64,000 bases of DNA, taken from assembly GCF_018614955.1 (NCBI RefSeq), contig NZ_JAGGNV010000014.1, positions 62,001 through 126,000 on the forward strand. The letters are read 5' to 3'. The stretch is from Variovorax paradoxus. GTDB taxonomy: Bacteria; Pseudomonadota; Gammaproteobacteria; Burkholderiales; Burkholderiaceae_C. Shown one piece after another: positions 38,085-47,183 of this stretch. Numbering within the stretch: position 1 is the stretch's first letter; each line of letters begins with the position of its first letter. The notes beneath the pieces were generated by a model. The model worked only from the letters and a program-made list of their open reading frames with translations. It made no database searches and had not been told where the DNA came from. Both the position numbers and the translations under genes were made by a program.

Positions 38085-38773
38085 AACTAGCCGTCATTCC
38101 CGCACGCGGTGGCAGCAAGCGAATCCCGCGCAAGAACATCAAGCCGTTCTGCGGAAAGCCGATCATTGCTTGGTCGATCGCCGCCGCACACGGTAGCGGT
38201 TGCTTCGACCGCGTGATCGTCTCCACCGACGACGCCGAGATCGCGCAGGTGGCGCGTGATGCGGGCGCAGAGGTGCCGTTCGTGCGCCCGCCCGAGCTGT
38301 CTGACGACCACGCAGGCACGATCCCGGTCGTGCGCCACGCGATCGAGTGCCAGGCTGCCACCGGAGAGGCGCCGAGCCTCGTATGTTGCATCTATGCGAC
38401 CGCACCCTTTCTTGTAGCCGACGACATCAAACGCGGTCTCGATGTGCTTGAGCGCAGCGGCGGCGACTTTGCCTTCTCGATCGCGAAGTACCCGTTTCCA
38501 ATCCAGCGCGCGATTCGCACCGACGCGGCGGGCCGAGTATCGATGTTCAACCCTGAGCATTTCCAGACCCGGTCGCAAGACCTCGAGGAGGCTTACCACG
38601 ATGCCGGCCAGTTCTATTGGGGCCTGGCCTCAGCATGGTGCTCGGCCGAAACGCTGTTCGGCCCGGCCTCTACGGCAGTGGTGCTGGCACCGCACCGGGT
38701 GCAGGACATCGATACGCCGGACGACTGGGTGCGTGCCGAATGGATGTTCAAGGCCCTGCAGGCAGCGGCATGA
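38081..38773 (+). CDS. pseF: pseudaminic acid cytidylyltransferase PseF
   Basis: A 230-residue CMP-sugar synthetase: nucleotide-binding PARGGSKRIPRKNIKPF at the N terminus, STDDAEIAQVA, and CIYATAPF. It activates pseudaminic acid with CTP. The GTG start overlaps the pseC stop (GTGA), and its own stop overlaps pseG (ATGA). Confidence 0.94.
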   Translation: MKLAVIPARGGSKRIPRKNIKPFCGKPIIAWSIAAAHGSGCFDRVIVSTDDAEIAQVARDAGAEVPFVRPPELSDDHAGTIPVVRHAIECQAATGEAPSLVCCIYATAPFLVADDIKRGLDVLERSGGDFAFSIAKYPFPIQRAIRTDAAGRVSMFNPEHFQTRSQDLEEAYHDAGQFYWGLASAWCSAETLFGPASTAVVLAPHRVQDIDTPDDWVRAEWMFKALQAAA

Positions 38774-39897
38774 CGGGCCTCGCCGGTGCGACTGTGGTCT
38801 TCCGTGCTGACGCATCGCTGCAGATCGGCACCGGCCATGTCATGCGATGCCTGACGTTGGCAGCGGCGCTGCGCTTAGAGGGTGCTGATTGCCGCTTCGT
38901 CTGCCGCGGCCACCCGGGGCACCTCGCGAACCTGATTCGCGATCGCGGCTTTGCGGTGACGGTTCTGCCCATGGGGACGCTCGACCCGTCACGCCTGGCT
39001 GTCGCGGCCCATGACGCATGGCTGGGCTGCGACTGGAACTCGGACGCCGCGCAGACGATCGCGGCGCTGCAAGGTATCCGACCGGACTGGATCGTCGTTG
39101 ACCATTACGCGCTGGAAGCTGGCTGGGAGCAGGCGTTGGCAGCGCATGCCGGCGCTATGCTTGTCATCGACGATCTGGCAGATCGAGACCATCGGTGCGA
39201 GTTGCTTTTAGACCAGAACGTGGGCCGTGACGGCGCGCACTATGCCGGGCGCGTGAGTGCCGGGTGTGAAGTCCTTGCCGGGCCGCGCTACGCGTTGTTG
39301 CGTCCCGAGTTTGCCGCCATGCGCGCATACAGCCTGGAGCGCCGCCGCGACATGCACGTGCAGCATTTGCTGATCTCGCTAGGCGGTGTTGATCAAGCCA
39401 ATGTGACCGGCGCATTGCTTGAGGCGCTGCGTGCCTGCGCGCTGCCCGCCGACCTGAGAATCTGCGTGGTGATGGGGAGCGCCGCACCCTGGCTGGCCGA
39501 GGTGCAGGACGTCGCTGCGCGCATGCCTTGGCCGACGCAGGTGCGGGCCAACGTGCAGGACATGGCCCTGCTCATGGCGGACAGCGACCTGGCCCTCGGC
39601 GCCGCGGGCGCCACCTCATGGGAACGCTGTTGCCTCGGCCTGCCATCCATCGTTGTCGCGCTGGCCGCGAACCAGCGTGGCATCCTGAAGGCCTTGCATG
39701 AAGCAGGTGCCGCCGCGGCGCTGGCCGATCGGCAGGATGGCGCCGGGCCGGACTTGGCTGCCCTGCCGCATCTCCTCCAGTCCGCCATGGTCCCATCCAC
39801 GCTGCGCCGCCTGAGCACAACCGCCGAGCGCATAGTCGATGGCCTGGGCACCGGCCGCGTCTTGGCCGCCATTGCGCACCATGAGGTCCAGCCATGA
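38770..39897 (+). CDS. pseG: UDP-2,4-diacetamido-2,4,6-trideoxy-beta-L-altropyranose hydrolase PseG
   Basis: A 375-residue GT-B-fold nucleotide-sugar hydrolase like MurG: FRADASLQIGTGHVMRCLTLA at the start (with the catalytic-base His in GTGH), LLISLGGVDQANVT and GAAGATSWERCCLGLPSIV in the C-terminal domain. It removes UDP from the diamino sugar to give the free hexose. ATG 38770 is set by the ATGA overlap with pseF. It overlaps the formyltransferase gene by four bases. Confidence 0.93.
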   Translation: MTGLAGATVVFRADASLQIGTGHVMRCLTLAAALRLEGADCRFVCRGHPGHLANLIRDRGFAVTVLPMGTLDPSRLAVAAHDAWLGCDWNSDAAQTIAALQGIRPDWIVVDHYALEAGWEQALAAHAGAMLVIDDLADRDHRCELLLDQNVGRDGAHYAGRVSAGCEVLAGPRYALLRPEFAAMRAYSLERRRDMHVQHLLISLGGVDQANVTGALLEALRACALPADLRICVVMGSAAPWLAEVQDVAARMPWPTQVRANVQDMALLMADSDLALGAAGATSWERCCLGLPSIVVALAANQRGILKALHEAGAAAALADRQDGAGPDLAALPHLLQSAMVPSTLRRLSTTAERIVDGLGTGRVLAAIAHHEVQP

Positions 39898-40544
39898 AGA
39901 TCACCATCCTGTGCACATCCGAAGGGCATCCCGTTAACGCATTCATTCACCGCTGGATGGACTCTCGTCGCGGGCAGCATGAAGTGACGCTGCTGCGTAC
40001 CTGCCGCGATCTGCAAGGCGGAGACCTGCTATTCCTCGTTTCCTGCGGCGAGATCGTGACCGCCAGCGACCGTGCAAAATTCTCGAAGACGCTGGTCCTG
40101 CATGCCAGTGACCTGCCGCAGGGCCGCGGCTGGAACCCGCACATATGGCAAATCCTCGCCGGAGCAACTCACCTGACGGTGACGCTGCTCGAGGCCGAGG
40201 ACAAGGTCGATACTGGTGCGATCTGGCACCAACTGACGATCGCCATCGACAAGGCTGCGCTGTGGAACGAAATCAACGACACGCTTTTCACGGCGGAGAT
40301 GAAGCTGCTGGACCATGCGGTCGACCGTCTGGCGACCGTCGTGCCCCAGCCACAACGCCGCGGCGTGGACCCGAGCTACCATCGTTTGCGGAATCCTTCC
40401 GACAGCAGAATCGATCCGTCGGGCACGATCGCCGAGCAGTTCGACTTGCTGCGCGTGTGCGACCCGCAGCGCTACCCCGCGTTCTTCGATCTGCACGGGT
40501 GCCGCTACAAGATTACCTTGGAGAAAATCGATGACGGAAAGTAG
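39894..40544 (+). CDS. formyltransferase-family protein in the place of PseH
   Basis: A 216-residue protein with the folate-dependent formyltransferase fold. LHASDLPQGRGW at 69-80 corresponds to the HxSLLP loop (His70), and VDTGAI at 105-110 contains the catalytic Asp106. The usual Asn two residues before the His is Val68. The C-terminal part (about 120-216) is unlike Fmt. Its position between pseG and pseI is where the N-acetyltransferase gene pseH often sits, and pseH is absent. Predicted to put N-formyl rather than N-acetyl on the C4 amine, which becomes N7 of the nonulosonic acid (inference). It overlaps pseI by 14 bases. Confidence 0.82.
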   Translation: MKITILCTSEGHPVNAFIHRWMDSRRGQHEVTLLRTCRDLQGGDLLFLVSCGEIVTASDRAKFSKTLVLHASDLPQGRGWNPHIWQILAGATHLTVTLLEAEDKVDTGAIWHQLTIAIDKAALWNEINDTLFTAEMKLLDHAVDRLATVVPQPQRRGVDPSYHRLRNPSDSRIDPSGTIAEQFDLLRVCDPQRYPAFFDLHGCRYKITLEKIDDGK

Positions 40545-41583
40545 CTTGGCGATCGACGGCGTGCGTATCGGCCGGGCATGCCCTCCCTACGTCATTGCCG
40601 AGATGTCGGCCAATCACAACGGCAGCGTCGACGCTGCGCTCGCGATCATCGCTGCGGCCAAGGCGGCTGGTGCCCAAGCCGTGAAGATCCAGACCTACCG
40701 GCCCGATACGATAACGCTGGACTGCGACCGCGAAGACTTCCAAATCCGCGATGGTCTGTGGGCGGGCCGCAGCCTGTACGACCTGTACCAATGGGCCCAC
40801 ACGCCCTGGGAATGGCATGCGAAGCTGTTCGAACACGCGCGCCGTGTGGGCATCACGATCTTCAGTTCGCCCTTTGACACGACCGCGGTTGACCTGCTCG
40901 AGAGCCTGGGTGCTCCTGCCTACAAGATCGCTTCGTTCGAGGCGGTGGATCTGCCGTTGATCCGGTACGTGGCAAGAACCGGCAAACCGATGATCATCTC
41001 GACCGGTATGGCAGACGCCGATGAGATCGGCGAAGCCGTCGGGGCCGCTCGAGCCGGTGGCTGCAAGGAACTCGCGCTGCTGCATTGCGTCAGCGGCTAT
41101 CCGGCACCTGCGGCCGACTACAACCTGCACACCATCGCGGACATGCGGGAACGCTTCGGCGTAGTGATCGGGCTGTCGGACCACACTCTAGACAACACCA
41201 CCGCGCTGACAAGCATCGCACTGGGCGCTGCCATCGTCGAAAAGCACTTCACGCTCGACCGCAGCGGCGGCGGCCCGGACGATAGCTTTTCGCTCGAGCC
41301 GCATGAACTGGAGGCGCTATGCCGCGGCTGCCGCACCGCCTGGGATGCGCTCGGCAGTGTCGACTATGGCCGTAAGTCCAGCGAGCAAGGCAACGTGAAG
41401 TTCCGCCGCTCGCTGTACTTCGTCAAGCCGCTCAAGGCTGGAGAGACAGTGCCCGCTGACGCTGTGCGCAGCGTGAGGCCCGGTTACGGGCTGGCGCCGA
41501 AGTTCCTGGATCAGATTGTCGGCCGAGTGATTGCCAAGGACGTCGGCTACGCGACGCCGGTGTCGTGGGATCTGCTGGCGTGA
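40531..41583 (+). CDS. pseI: pseudaminic acid synthase PseI
   Basis: A 350-residue NeuB-family enzyme. The TIM barrel has YVIAEMSANHNGS, KIQTYRPDTITLD, FSSPFD, YKIASFE and EKHFTLDR; the C-terminal antifreeze-like SAF domain begins near 290 (RRSLYFVKPLKAGE). It condenses the 2,4-diamino hexose with phosphoenolpyruvate to the nonulosonic acid. The ATG at 40531 lies inside the end of the formyltransferase gene. The stop overlaps the next gene (GTGA). Confidence 0.95.
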   Translation: MTESSLAIDGVRIGRACPPYVIAEMSANHNGSVDAALAIIAAAKAAGAQAVKIQTYRPDTITLDCDREDFQIRDGLWAGRSLYDLYQWAHTPWEWHAKLFEHARRVGITIFSSPFDTTAVDLLESLGAPAYKIASFEAVDLPLIRYVARTGKPMIISTGMADADEIGEAVGAARAGGCKELALLHCVSGYPAPAADYNLHTIADMRERFGVVIGLSDHTLDNTTALTSIALGAAIVEKHFTLDRSGGGPDDSFSLEPHELEALCRGCRTAWDALGSVDYGRKSSEQGNVKFRRSLYFVKPLKAGETVPADAVRSVRPGYGLAPKFLDQIVGRVIAKDVGYATPVSWDLLA

Positions 41584-43157
41584 AACCGTTGCGCATTGGC
41601 TTCGCCACGATCTACTCGTGGCGCCCGCACGTCGAGCACGCATACTTCTTGGCCCGGCTCGCCGAGAAGGCGGGGCACGAAGCCTTCTTTCTGACCTGCG
41701 ACGCCGACCTTCCTACTTGCTACACGCGAGAGATGCGCGACCGGCCGGCGTGGCAAGAATGCCTGCAGTGTCGAGCCGGTGGCATCCGCTCATACACGAG
41801 GAGCAACATCACTTCTATTGGCGAGAGCGCGCCGCGCGACGCGGCGCCGGCGCAGCCTGGTTGGACACATTCGAGTGCCAGCACGTTGGGCCGCTTCGAG
41901 TCCGATGCCGACTATGCGGGCCCCGAGTTCAAGGCGATTGCGGCGCGTCTTGACCCCGCTGTGCAACTGAGCCACCAGGCGGCGCGAGCTTGGATATGCG
42001 ACCAGCGGCTCGACGCCATCTGCGTATTCAACGGCCGGATGGACGCGACGCGCGCCATCTACGAGGCTGCGAAGTCGCTCGGCGTGCGCGTGGTCAGCCT
42101 TGAGCGTACGTGGTTCGGCGATGGGCTCCAGCTCTACCCCGAGGAGACATGTCTTGGCCTGGGCAGCGTGCATCGCTTGATCGGGCGCTGGCGTGATCTG
42201 CCATTGACCGGTCGGCAGGCGGTGCAGGCCGCGTCGTACGTGGCCCGGCGTTTTCTGCGCCAGAACGTCAAGGAATGGCGGGCCTACAACGTCGGCGCCA
42301 CGTCTGCGCCCTGGCCGGTGCAGGGTGGGCGGCGCAAAATCCTTCTCATTCCCAGCAGCCGCAACGAGGTATGGGGTCATCCCGACTGGGAATCCGGCTG
42401 GCCCGACCCGCTGGCGGCGTACGACGCCCTGATCGATCACCTACGGCTGGAGCCGCGCGACCTGTTGCTGCGCTGCCACCCGAACTGGGGCGAGAAGATC
42501 GGTCGGCAGGGTGGCGAGTACTCCGAGCGCCACTATGCGGACTGGGCTGCGCGCCGCGGCATTCACGCGATTCCCAGCACCGATGCCACTAGCACGCTCG
42601 GCCTGATCGAGCAATGTGATGCGATTGTCGTGGCCAACGGTAGCGCCGCCCTGGAGGCGGGTATCCTCGGCAAGCAGGTGATCGGCATCGCACCATCGAT
42701 CTATCAGGAGGCCGGCTTCCGGGACTCCGTCGCGTCGTCGCAGGAGCTGGCCAGCCTGCAGCTGCATGCCGAACTCGAAGCGGCCGAGCAAGCCAGCCGC
42801 CGCGAATCCATCCCCCGCCTGACGCTTCGTTTTGCCTATGCGATGGTGCATCGTGTGCCGCAGTACACCCGGTTCGTCCGCGCCGATGCCACGACCCGTT
42901 TCAAGTACGACATGAGCGCCGACCCGGAGCGCTTCATCGAACTGCTGCGCGGCGGCGAACTTCAGGCCGACGACGACGAATGCGCCGACGATATGCGTGC
43001 CGAGGACGAGGTGCTGAGGCGCATCGAGCGGCGCGACTGGCGGGGCTTGCTTGATGCGCTAGAGCCGGAGACAGGCGTGTACGAACCGGTGCGCCGTCGG
43101 CTGCTGTTTCGCCACATCGACAGCGTGCGGCAGTGGCTACCTGTCGGTGATCGCTAG
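41580..43157 (+). CDS. putative surface-carbohydrate glycosyltransferase, capsule-synthesis-like
   Basis: A 525-residue cytoplasmic protein with a GT-B-like layout. The N terminus (KPLRIGFATIYSWRPHVEHAYFLARLAEKAGHEA broken across 2-35) resembles glycosyltransferases, and ANGSAALEAGILGKQVI (about 359-375) resembles the nucleotide-sugar loop of capsule-biosynthesis proteins (KpsC/LipB, sialyltransferase-like). A CxxC pair lies near 61-64. Coupled by GTGA to pseI, it is the best candidate for the pseudaminic-acid transferase, but no family can be named with certainty. The C-terminal 80 residues are acidic and unlike known enzymes. Confidence 0.7.
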   Translation: MKPLRIGFATIYSWRPHVEHAYFLARLAEKAGHEAFFLTCDADLPTCYTREMRDRPAWQECLQCRAGGIRSYTRSNITSIGESAPRDAAPAQPGWTHSSASTLGRFESDADYAGPEFKAIAARLDPAVQLSHQAARAWICDQRLDAICVFNGRMDATRAIYEAAKSLGVRVVSLERTWFGDGLQLYPEETCLGLGSVHRLIGRWRDLPLTGRQAVQAASYVARRFLRQNVKEWRAYNVGATSAPWPVQGGRRKILLIPSSRNEVWGHPDWESGWPDPLAAYDALIDHLRLEPRDLLLRCHPNWGEKIGRQGGEYSERHYADWAARRGIHAIPSTDATSTLGLIEQCDAIVVANGSAALEAGILGKQVIGIAPSIYQEAGFRDSVASSQELASLQLHAELEAAEQASRRESIPRLTLRFAYAMVHRVPQYTRFVRADATTRFKYDMSADPERFIELLRGGELQADDDECADDMRAEDEVLRRIERRDWRGLLDALEPETGVYEPVRRRLLFRHIDSVRQWLPVGDR

Positions 43158-43266
43158 ATTGCGCAGCACCATCCGTCGCGCTATGCATTCTGGTTGGAAC
43201 CACGGGGGCACCTAGCTGAGCATGCCGTGCGCCGTACGATCCTGCAAACGTTAAGGGAGTCGGGAA

Positions 43267-44040
43267 TTGAGCGAACTAGTGAGGGGGTGCCCCTTGTGTG
43301 GTGTTGCAGAGGGCGCATATGTGCGCACCGTTGCTGGCTGGGAGATCCTTGCCTGCAAAGCCTGTGGCTTTACTTACACGCCGCGAGTGAGGCAATCGAC
43401 GGCAACAGAGCTGGATCTGCCCGCCGGTTATGTGCCGATTTGGCGAGCGCGGCATCGCCAGATTTATCGACTGCTCGAAGACCGGCTTGCGCCTGGTGAT
43501 CTTATCGTCGACGTTGGCGCCGGGTTCGCTGAGTTGGGACGCATAGTGCAAGCTGCCGGCCGGTATCGCTATGTCGGCTTCGAGCCGTCGAATTCGATTG
43601 CGCGGCACGCGGCGGCACGTGGTATCGCGGTGCGCCCGGAGCTCTTTACCTCAACCTCGCTCCGTGAGCCGGCCAGTGCGGTCGTCCTGGACAATGTCAT
43701 CGAGCACGTGGCCGACCCTCGGGCGCTCTTACGTGCGTGCACCGAGGCCCTAAGGCCCGGAGGCGTCTTGGTCGTGATCGTGCCGAACCGGCACGATGTA
43801 CGGCAGTTGATCCCCTCGTGGCGCGACCGTGAACACTGGATACCACCGGAGCACATCAACTACTTCACGGCATCGAGTCTGGCTTGGGCGATGCAATGTG
43901 CGGGCGTGCGACCGCATCCTTTCGGTTTTGCTGCTCTTGGCGTTCGCGACATCAAGTACTGGCCCCGGGCGCTGCTTGAGCTGGTGAGGGTATACCCGTT
44001 CGGGCTCAACATGTACGGGGTCAAGTCTGCGTCCCGCTGA
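43267..44040 (+). CDS. class I SAM-dependent methyltransferase with N-terminal zinc ribbon
   Basis: A 257-residue enzyme: CxxC pairs at Cys8/Cys11 and Cys30/Cys33 form a small zinc ribbon, followed by a Rossmann methyltransferase domain (VDVGAGFAE at 81-89, LDNVIEHVADPRALL, LRPGGVLVV). This architecture is common in polysaccharide clusters, where it methylates sugars. TTG 43267 is the only start that keeps the first CxxC and has GGGAG upstream. The start lies 109 bases after the previous stop. Confidence 0.85.
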   Translation: MSELVRGCPLCGVAEGAYVRTVAGWEILACKACGFTYTPRVRQSTATELDLPAGYVPIWRARHRQIYRLLEDRLAPGDLIVDVGAGFAELGRIVQAAGRYRYVGFEPSNSIARHAAARGIAVRPELFTSTSLREPASAVVLDNVIEHVADPRALLRACTEALRPGGVLVVIVPNRHDVRQLIPSWRDREHWIPPEHINYFTASSLAWAMQCAGVRPHPFGFAALGVRDIKYWPRALLELVRVYPFGLNMYGVKSASR

Positions 44041-44055
44041 TCCCCTGGCGCGGGC

Positions 44056-45339
44056 GTGAAGCCGACCATGCGCTTGCCTCTGACGTTATCGCCACGCCGC
44101 GTCCGGCAATTGTGGTACGCGCCGCTCTTGGCGCTGGCGATGGGCTTGATGATGCTGCGCATGCTGGTGATGGCGCAGGTGCTCGACGTGCATGCTTTTG
44201 CCGAGTTCAGCGGCGGCATTCTCATCTCGAGCACCTTTTGCATGATTGGCTGTCTCGGTCTGCAGGCAATGCTGCAGCGCGAATGGCCTGTGAATCTTGT
44301 GCGGCATCAAGAGTTGCGAGGGATGTTGCGTGCGGCGCAGTGCAATGTTGTCGCGCTGGGCTGTTGTGTCGTCGGCTTGGTCGGGGCCGCCGCCGGAATA
44401 TCGCCCGCAGGAACGACGCCGACTCTTCTTGGCGTCGGGTTGCTGCACGGCTTGTCGCATCAATTTTTTCTGGTTGCCACTGCCGAGAGTCGGAGCAGGG
44501 GGGAGGCGCTTCGATTCGCGAGGCAGAATCTGCAACGCGCGGTCGTAGCATTGATACTGAGCGTCAGTGCAGCGCTGTGGACCGGTTCTGCGGTGCTGGC
44601 GTTGGTGATCGACGCATTGGTCACGATCGCACTGTCGCAGACCTTCTTTCGGAGCGTGCTTGGTCGCTCGCGATTTGGGATGAGTGCGATCTATCTCCTG
44701 GCTGTGCGGCGGTTGCGTCTCGTGCACTGGACGTCGGCGCTGACCATGATGTTCACGATGGTGCTGGGCTTCGGGTTGTTCAACGCCGACCGCTGGGTTG
44801 CATCCGACCGTCTTGACGTCATTGGCTTTGCCCACTACTCCTTCGCCTGGATCGTGTTGTCCGTAGCCCAATCGGCTCAAGCGATCATCAATGCATCGGT
44901 CTATCCGCTGTTGGCGCGGCGCTTCGCGCAATACGGCCGCGGAGCCACGTTCGGTGTGTGCATGCGTGTCTCGGTGTCCGTCATGGCAGCAGGCGCTGCT
45001 GCGCTTGTCCCGTTGTATTTGATGCTCGACTACGGCATCCATCGCTGGTATCCGCGCTACGGCGACGCACAGGCATTGATTCCGATCTTCCTTGGGATAG
45101 CCGTCCTGCGTGTTTCCGATTTTTGGTCCAGTTTCCTGCTGATCTCGGGCCTCGAAGCGCGGCTGCTCAAAATCAACTTGTATGCGATGGTGTTCAGTCT
45201 GACGGTCTGGGCAAGCTTCGTGCGGCCTTGGAGCAACGAACCAACCACTCTTCAGCAGGTGAGCTGGCTGGCTGCGTTTCTGACAGTCAGTGCGTATCTG
45301 GCAGCGGCAGGAGTGTCATGGCGGGCGGGACGTGGCTGA
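44056..45339 (+). CDS. Wzx-like polysaccharide flippase (membrane protein)
   Basis: A protein of up to 427 residues with about twelve predicted membrane helices, no large loops and scattered Arg/Lys between helices. This is the topology of the MOP/MATE-like O-unit flippases. GTG 44056 or ATG 44068 may start it. Within this cluster it is the only candidate for moving the undecaprenyl-linked oligosaccharide to the periplasmic face, where the PglL-like ligases act. Sequence similarity to Wzx is weak by eye, so the assignment rests largely on topology and context. Confidence 0.7.
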   Translation: MKPTMRLPLTLSPRRVRQLWYAPLLALAMGLMMLRMLVMAQVLDVHAFAEFSGGILISSTFCMIGCLGLQAMLQREWPVNLVRHQELRGMLRAAQCNVVALGCCVVGLVGAAAGISPAGTTPTLLGVGLLHGLSHQFFLVATAESRSRGEALRFARQNLQRAVVALILSVSAALWTGSAVLALVIDALVTIALSQTFFRSVLGRSRFGMSAIYLLAVRRLRLVHWTSALTMMFTMVLGFGLFNADRWVASDRLDVIGFAHYSFAWIVLSVAQSAQAIINASVYPLLARRFAQYGRGATFGVCMRVSVSVMAAGAAALVPLYLMLDYGIHRWYPRYGDAQALIPIFLGIAVLRVSDFWSSFLLISGLEARLLKINLYAMVFSLTVWASFVRPWSNEPTTLQQVSWLAAFLTVSAYLAAAGVSWRAGRG

Positions 45340-45622
45340 TATGGAGTGCGCGAGGACAACGGCAAACCCAGTCGCCTGGCGATTGAACGCGATGCTTGGA
45401 GGGGAAGCGAAGGTACCGAAGATGACCGGCAGAGTGATAGAGTCTCCCGCATTCGCGGTATCGCCTGAGTTCGGAGGCTCGATTCTGAGGTTGACGATGA
45501 CTGCATCGAGCACATCGCGCGCGCTCCACGTTTCCCAGATCGAGCGGACGTGAGCGGATCCGCTAGTTCGAGCCGCCGAGTCGCAAGCCCCATCGAGTCA
45601 AAGACAACGAGCCAGAAGATCA
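45340..45622. other. 283-base gap with conflicting short reading frames
   Basis: No gene can be supported. A plus-strand frame ending at 45553 (from about 45341, MECARTTANPVAW) and a minus-strand frame ending at 45316 (from about 45573, with IWETWSARDVLDAVIVNL) are both open and amino-acid-like. On the minus strand a one-base shift would join the latter to a hydrophobic stretch WTLIFWLVVFDSMGL near 45580-45635. It may be the remnant of a lost gene. The right end holds the AGAAGA ribosome site of the next gene. Confidence 0.4.
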
Positions 45623-46429
45623 GTGTCCACGCTGCCCATTCACGTCTCAATCATCGTCCCGTGCTTCAACGCGGCGCGGTTCGTCGGCAAGACCATCGAG
45701 TCCGTCTTGGCGCAGACCTGTTCGAGCTTCGAGCTGATCGTCGTCGACGACAGGTCGACCGACGAGTCCGTCGAGATCGTCGAGGCCTATGCGCGGGGGG
45801 ATTCCCGCGTCAGGCTCATCAGGATGCCGAAGAACGCGGGCGCTCCCGCGGCGCCGCGAAATGCCGGCGTCGCCGCGGCGCGAGGAGAGTGGGTCGCGTT
45901 CCTGGATGCCGACGATCTTTGGCATCCGCGCAAGCTCGAACTGCAGATGGAAGCGTTGAGAGCACACGGCGCCCTGATGTGCAGCACGCAGATGAAGGAC
46001 TTCCGCAATGACGATCGAATCGCTATTGAACCGGCGCCGTTTCCGCCGCCGATCGAGCGCGTCACGCTGACACAGCAGTTGCTGAAGTACCGCACGCCGA
46101 CTTCGAGTATCGTCGCCAGCCGCGAATTCATGCGGCGGCATCCCTTCAACGAGGATCCGAGCTACAAGGCACGCGAGGACACCGACTGCTTCATTCGTGT
46201 CCACGAAGACATGCCGTTCAGTATCAAGATCGCTCATCCGCTGGTCTTCTATCGACAGCAGGCCAGCCAGATTTCTGGAAACAAGTGGAAGATGGTGGGG
46301 AGGCATCTGACGATGCTGAAGAAGTACCGTCTCAGGTCGGGCAGGGGCTTGGGCGCAATGGCCTACGTCTATACCTCCACCCATTTCCTCGCGTCGATCT
46401 ACCTGCGCTTGATTCGTAGGATGCTGTAG
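45623..46429 (+). CDS. glycosyltransferase family 2
   Basis: A 268-residue GT-A enzyme: VSIIVPCFNAARFVGKTI, VVDDRSTD at 41-48 and FLDADDLW with the metal-binding DxD at 95-98. It transfers a sugar from a nucleotide donor to the lipid-linked glycan on the cytoplasmic face. No membrane segment except a possible hydrophobic patch near 250. The start is GTG 45623; no ATG lies close by. Confidence 0.9.
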   Translation: MSTLPIHVSIIVPCFNAARFVGKTIESVLAQTCSSFELIVVDDRSTDESVEIVEAYARGDSRVRLIRMPKNAGAPAAPRNAGVAAARGEWVAFLDADDLWHPRKLELQMEALRAHGALMCSTQMKDFRNDDRIAIEPAPFPPPIERVTLTQQLLKYRTPTSSIVASREFMRRHPFNEDPSYKAREDTDCFIRVHEDMPFSIKIAHPLVFYRQQASQISGNKWKMVGRHLTMLKKYRLRSGRGLGAMAYVYTSTHFLASIYLRLIRRML

Positions 46430-46456
46430 TGAATTCCACCGAGAAACAAACAAGCA

Positions 46457-47179
46457 ATGGAACGCATGCCGACCGATCCCAAGCCGAAGGCTGAGACGCT
46501 GGCGGTCGTCGAGCGCTATGCGCGCAGAAAGCCAGGCGGCCTGTACAGCATATTGCGTCCCGAGGTGGCGCTGAGCACCCAGGAATGGCAGAGGGAGATG
46601 CTGTTCATGTTCGGCTCGTTGTGCGGTTACACGGATACTGATCTGCGCAGCCTGAAGCTGGTGGACGTGGGTTGCGGCTACGGTGGGCACCTGCTCGACT
46701 TCCTTCGCTTCGGGTTTGCGCCGCAAAACCTCTACGGCATCGAACTTCTGCCCGAGCGCGTTGCCGGCGCGCGCGCTCGACTGCCTGAGCTGCTGAAGGT
46801 GCACGAGGGTGATGCAAGTACCGCAAACGTGATGTCCGCAAGCCAGGACATCGTGTTTCAGTCGGTTGTGTTCTCGTCGTTGCTGGATGACGCCTTCCAG
46901 CAGGAGCTCGCCGACCGAATGTGGTCGTGGGTGCGTCCGGGAGGCGGTGTCCTGTGGTACGACTTTATCTACGACAACCCTTCCAATGGCGATGTGCGAG
47001 CAGTGCCCGTTCAGCGCGTGAAGTCGCTGTTTCCGCATGGACGCATGACCGTACGTCGCGTCACATTGGCCCCGCCAATCAGCCGGCGTGTGTGTCGTGT
47101 TTACCCCGCCGCTTACCATCTCTTCAACCTGCTGCCTTTCCTGCGTACCCATGTGCTGTGCTGGATCGCCAAAGACTAA
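46457..47179 (+). CDS. class I SAM-dependent methyltransferase
   Basis: A 240-residue protein with motif [10 protein letters not shown] at 69-77, an acidic ELLPERV loop, EGDAS, and a C-terminal motif [18 protein letters not shown]. Its place among glycosyltransferases suggests methylation of a glycan or a terminal cap. It lies 27 bases after the GT2 gene and four bases before the aminotransferase gene. Confidence 0.87.
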   Translation: MERMPTDPKPKAETLAVVERYARRKPGGLYSILRPEVALSTQEWQREMLFMFGSLCGYTDTDLRSLKLVDVGCGYGGHLLDFLRFGFAPQNLYGIELLPERVAGARARLPELLKVHEGDASTANVMSASQDIVFQSVVFSSLLDDAFQQELADRMWSWVRPGGGVLWYDFIYDNPSNGDVRAVPVQRVKSLFPHGRMTVRRVTLAPPISRRVCRVYPAAYHLFNLLPFLRTHVLCWIAKD

Positions 47180-47183
47180 AGCC

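Noticed and set aside
45290-45553. 87-residue plus-strand frame after the flippase gene
   Set aside because: It begins inside the flippase gene in another frame, has no ribosome site, and competes with an equally plausible minus-strand frame.
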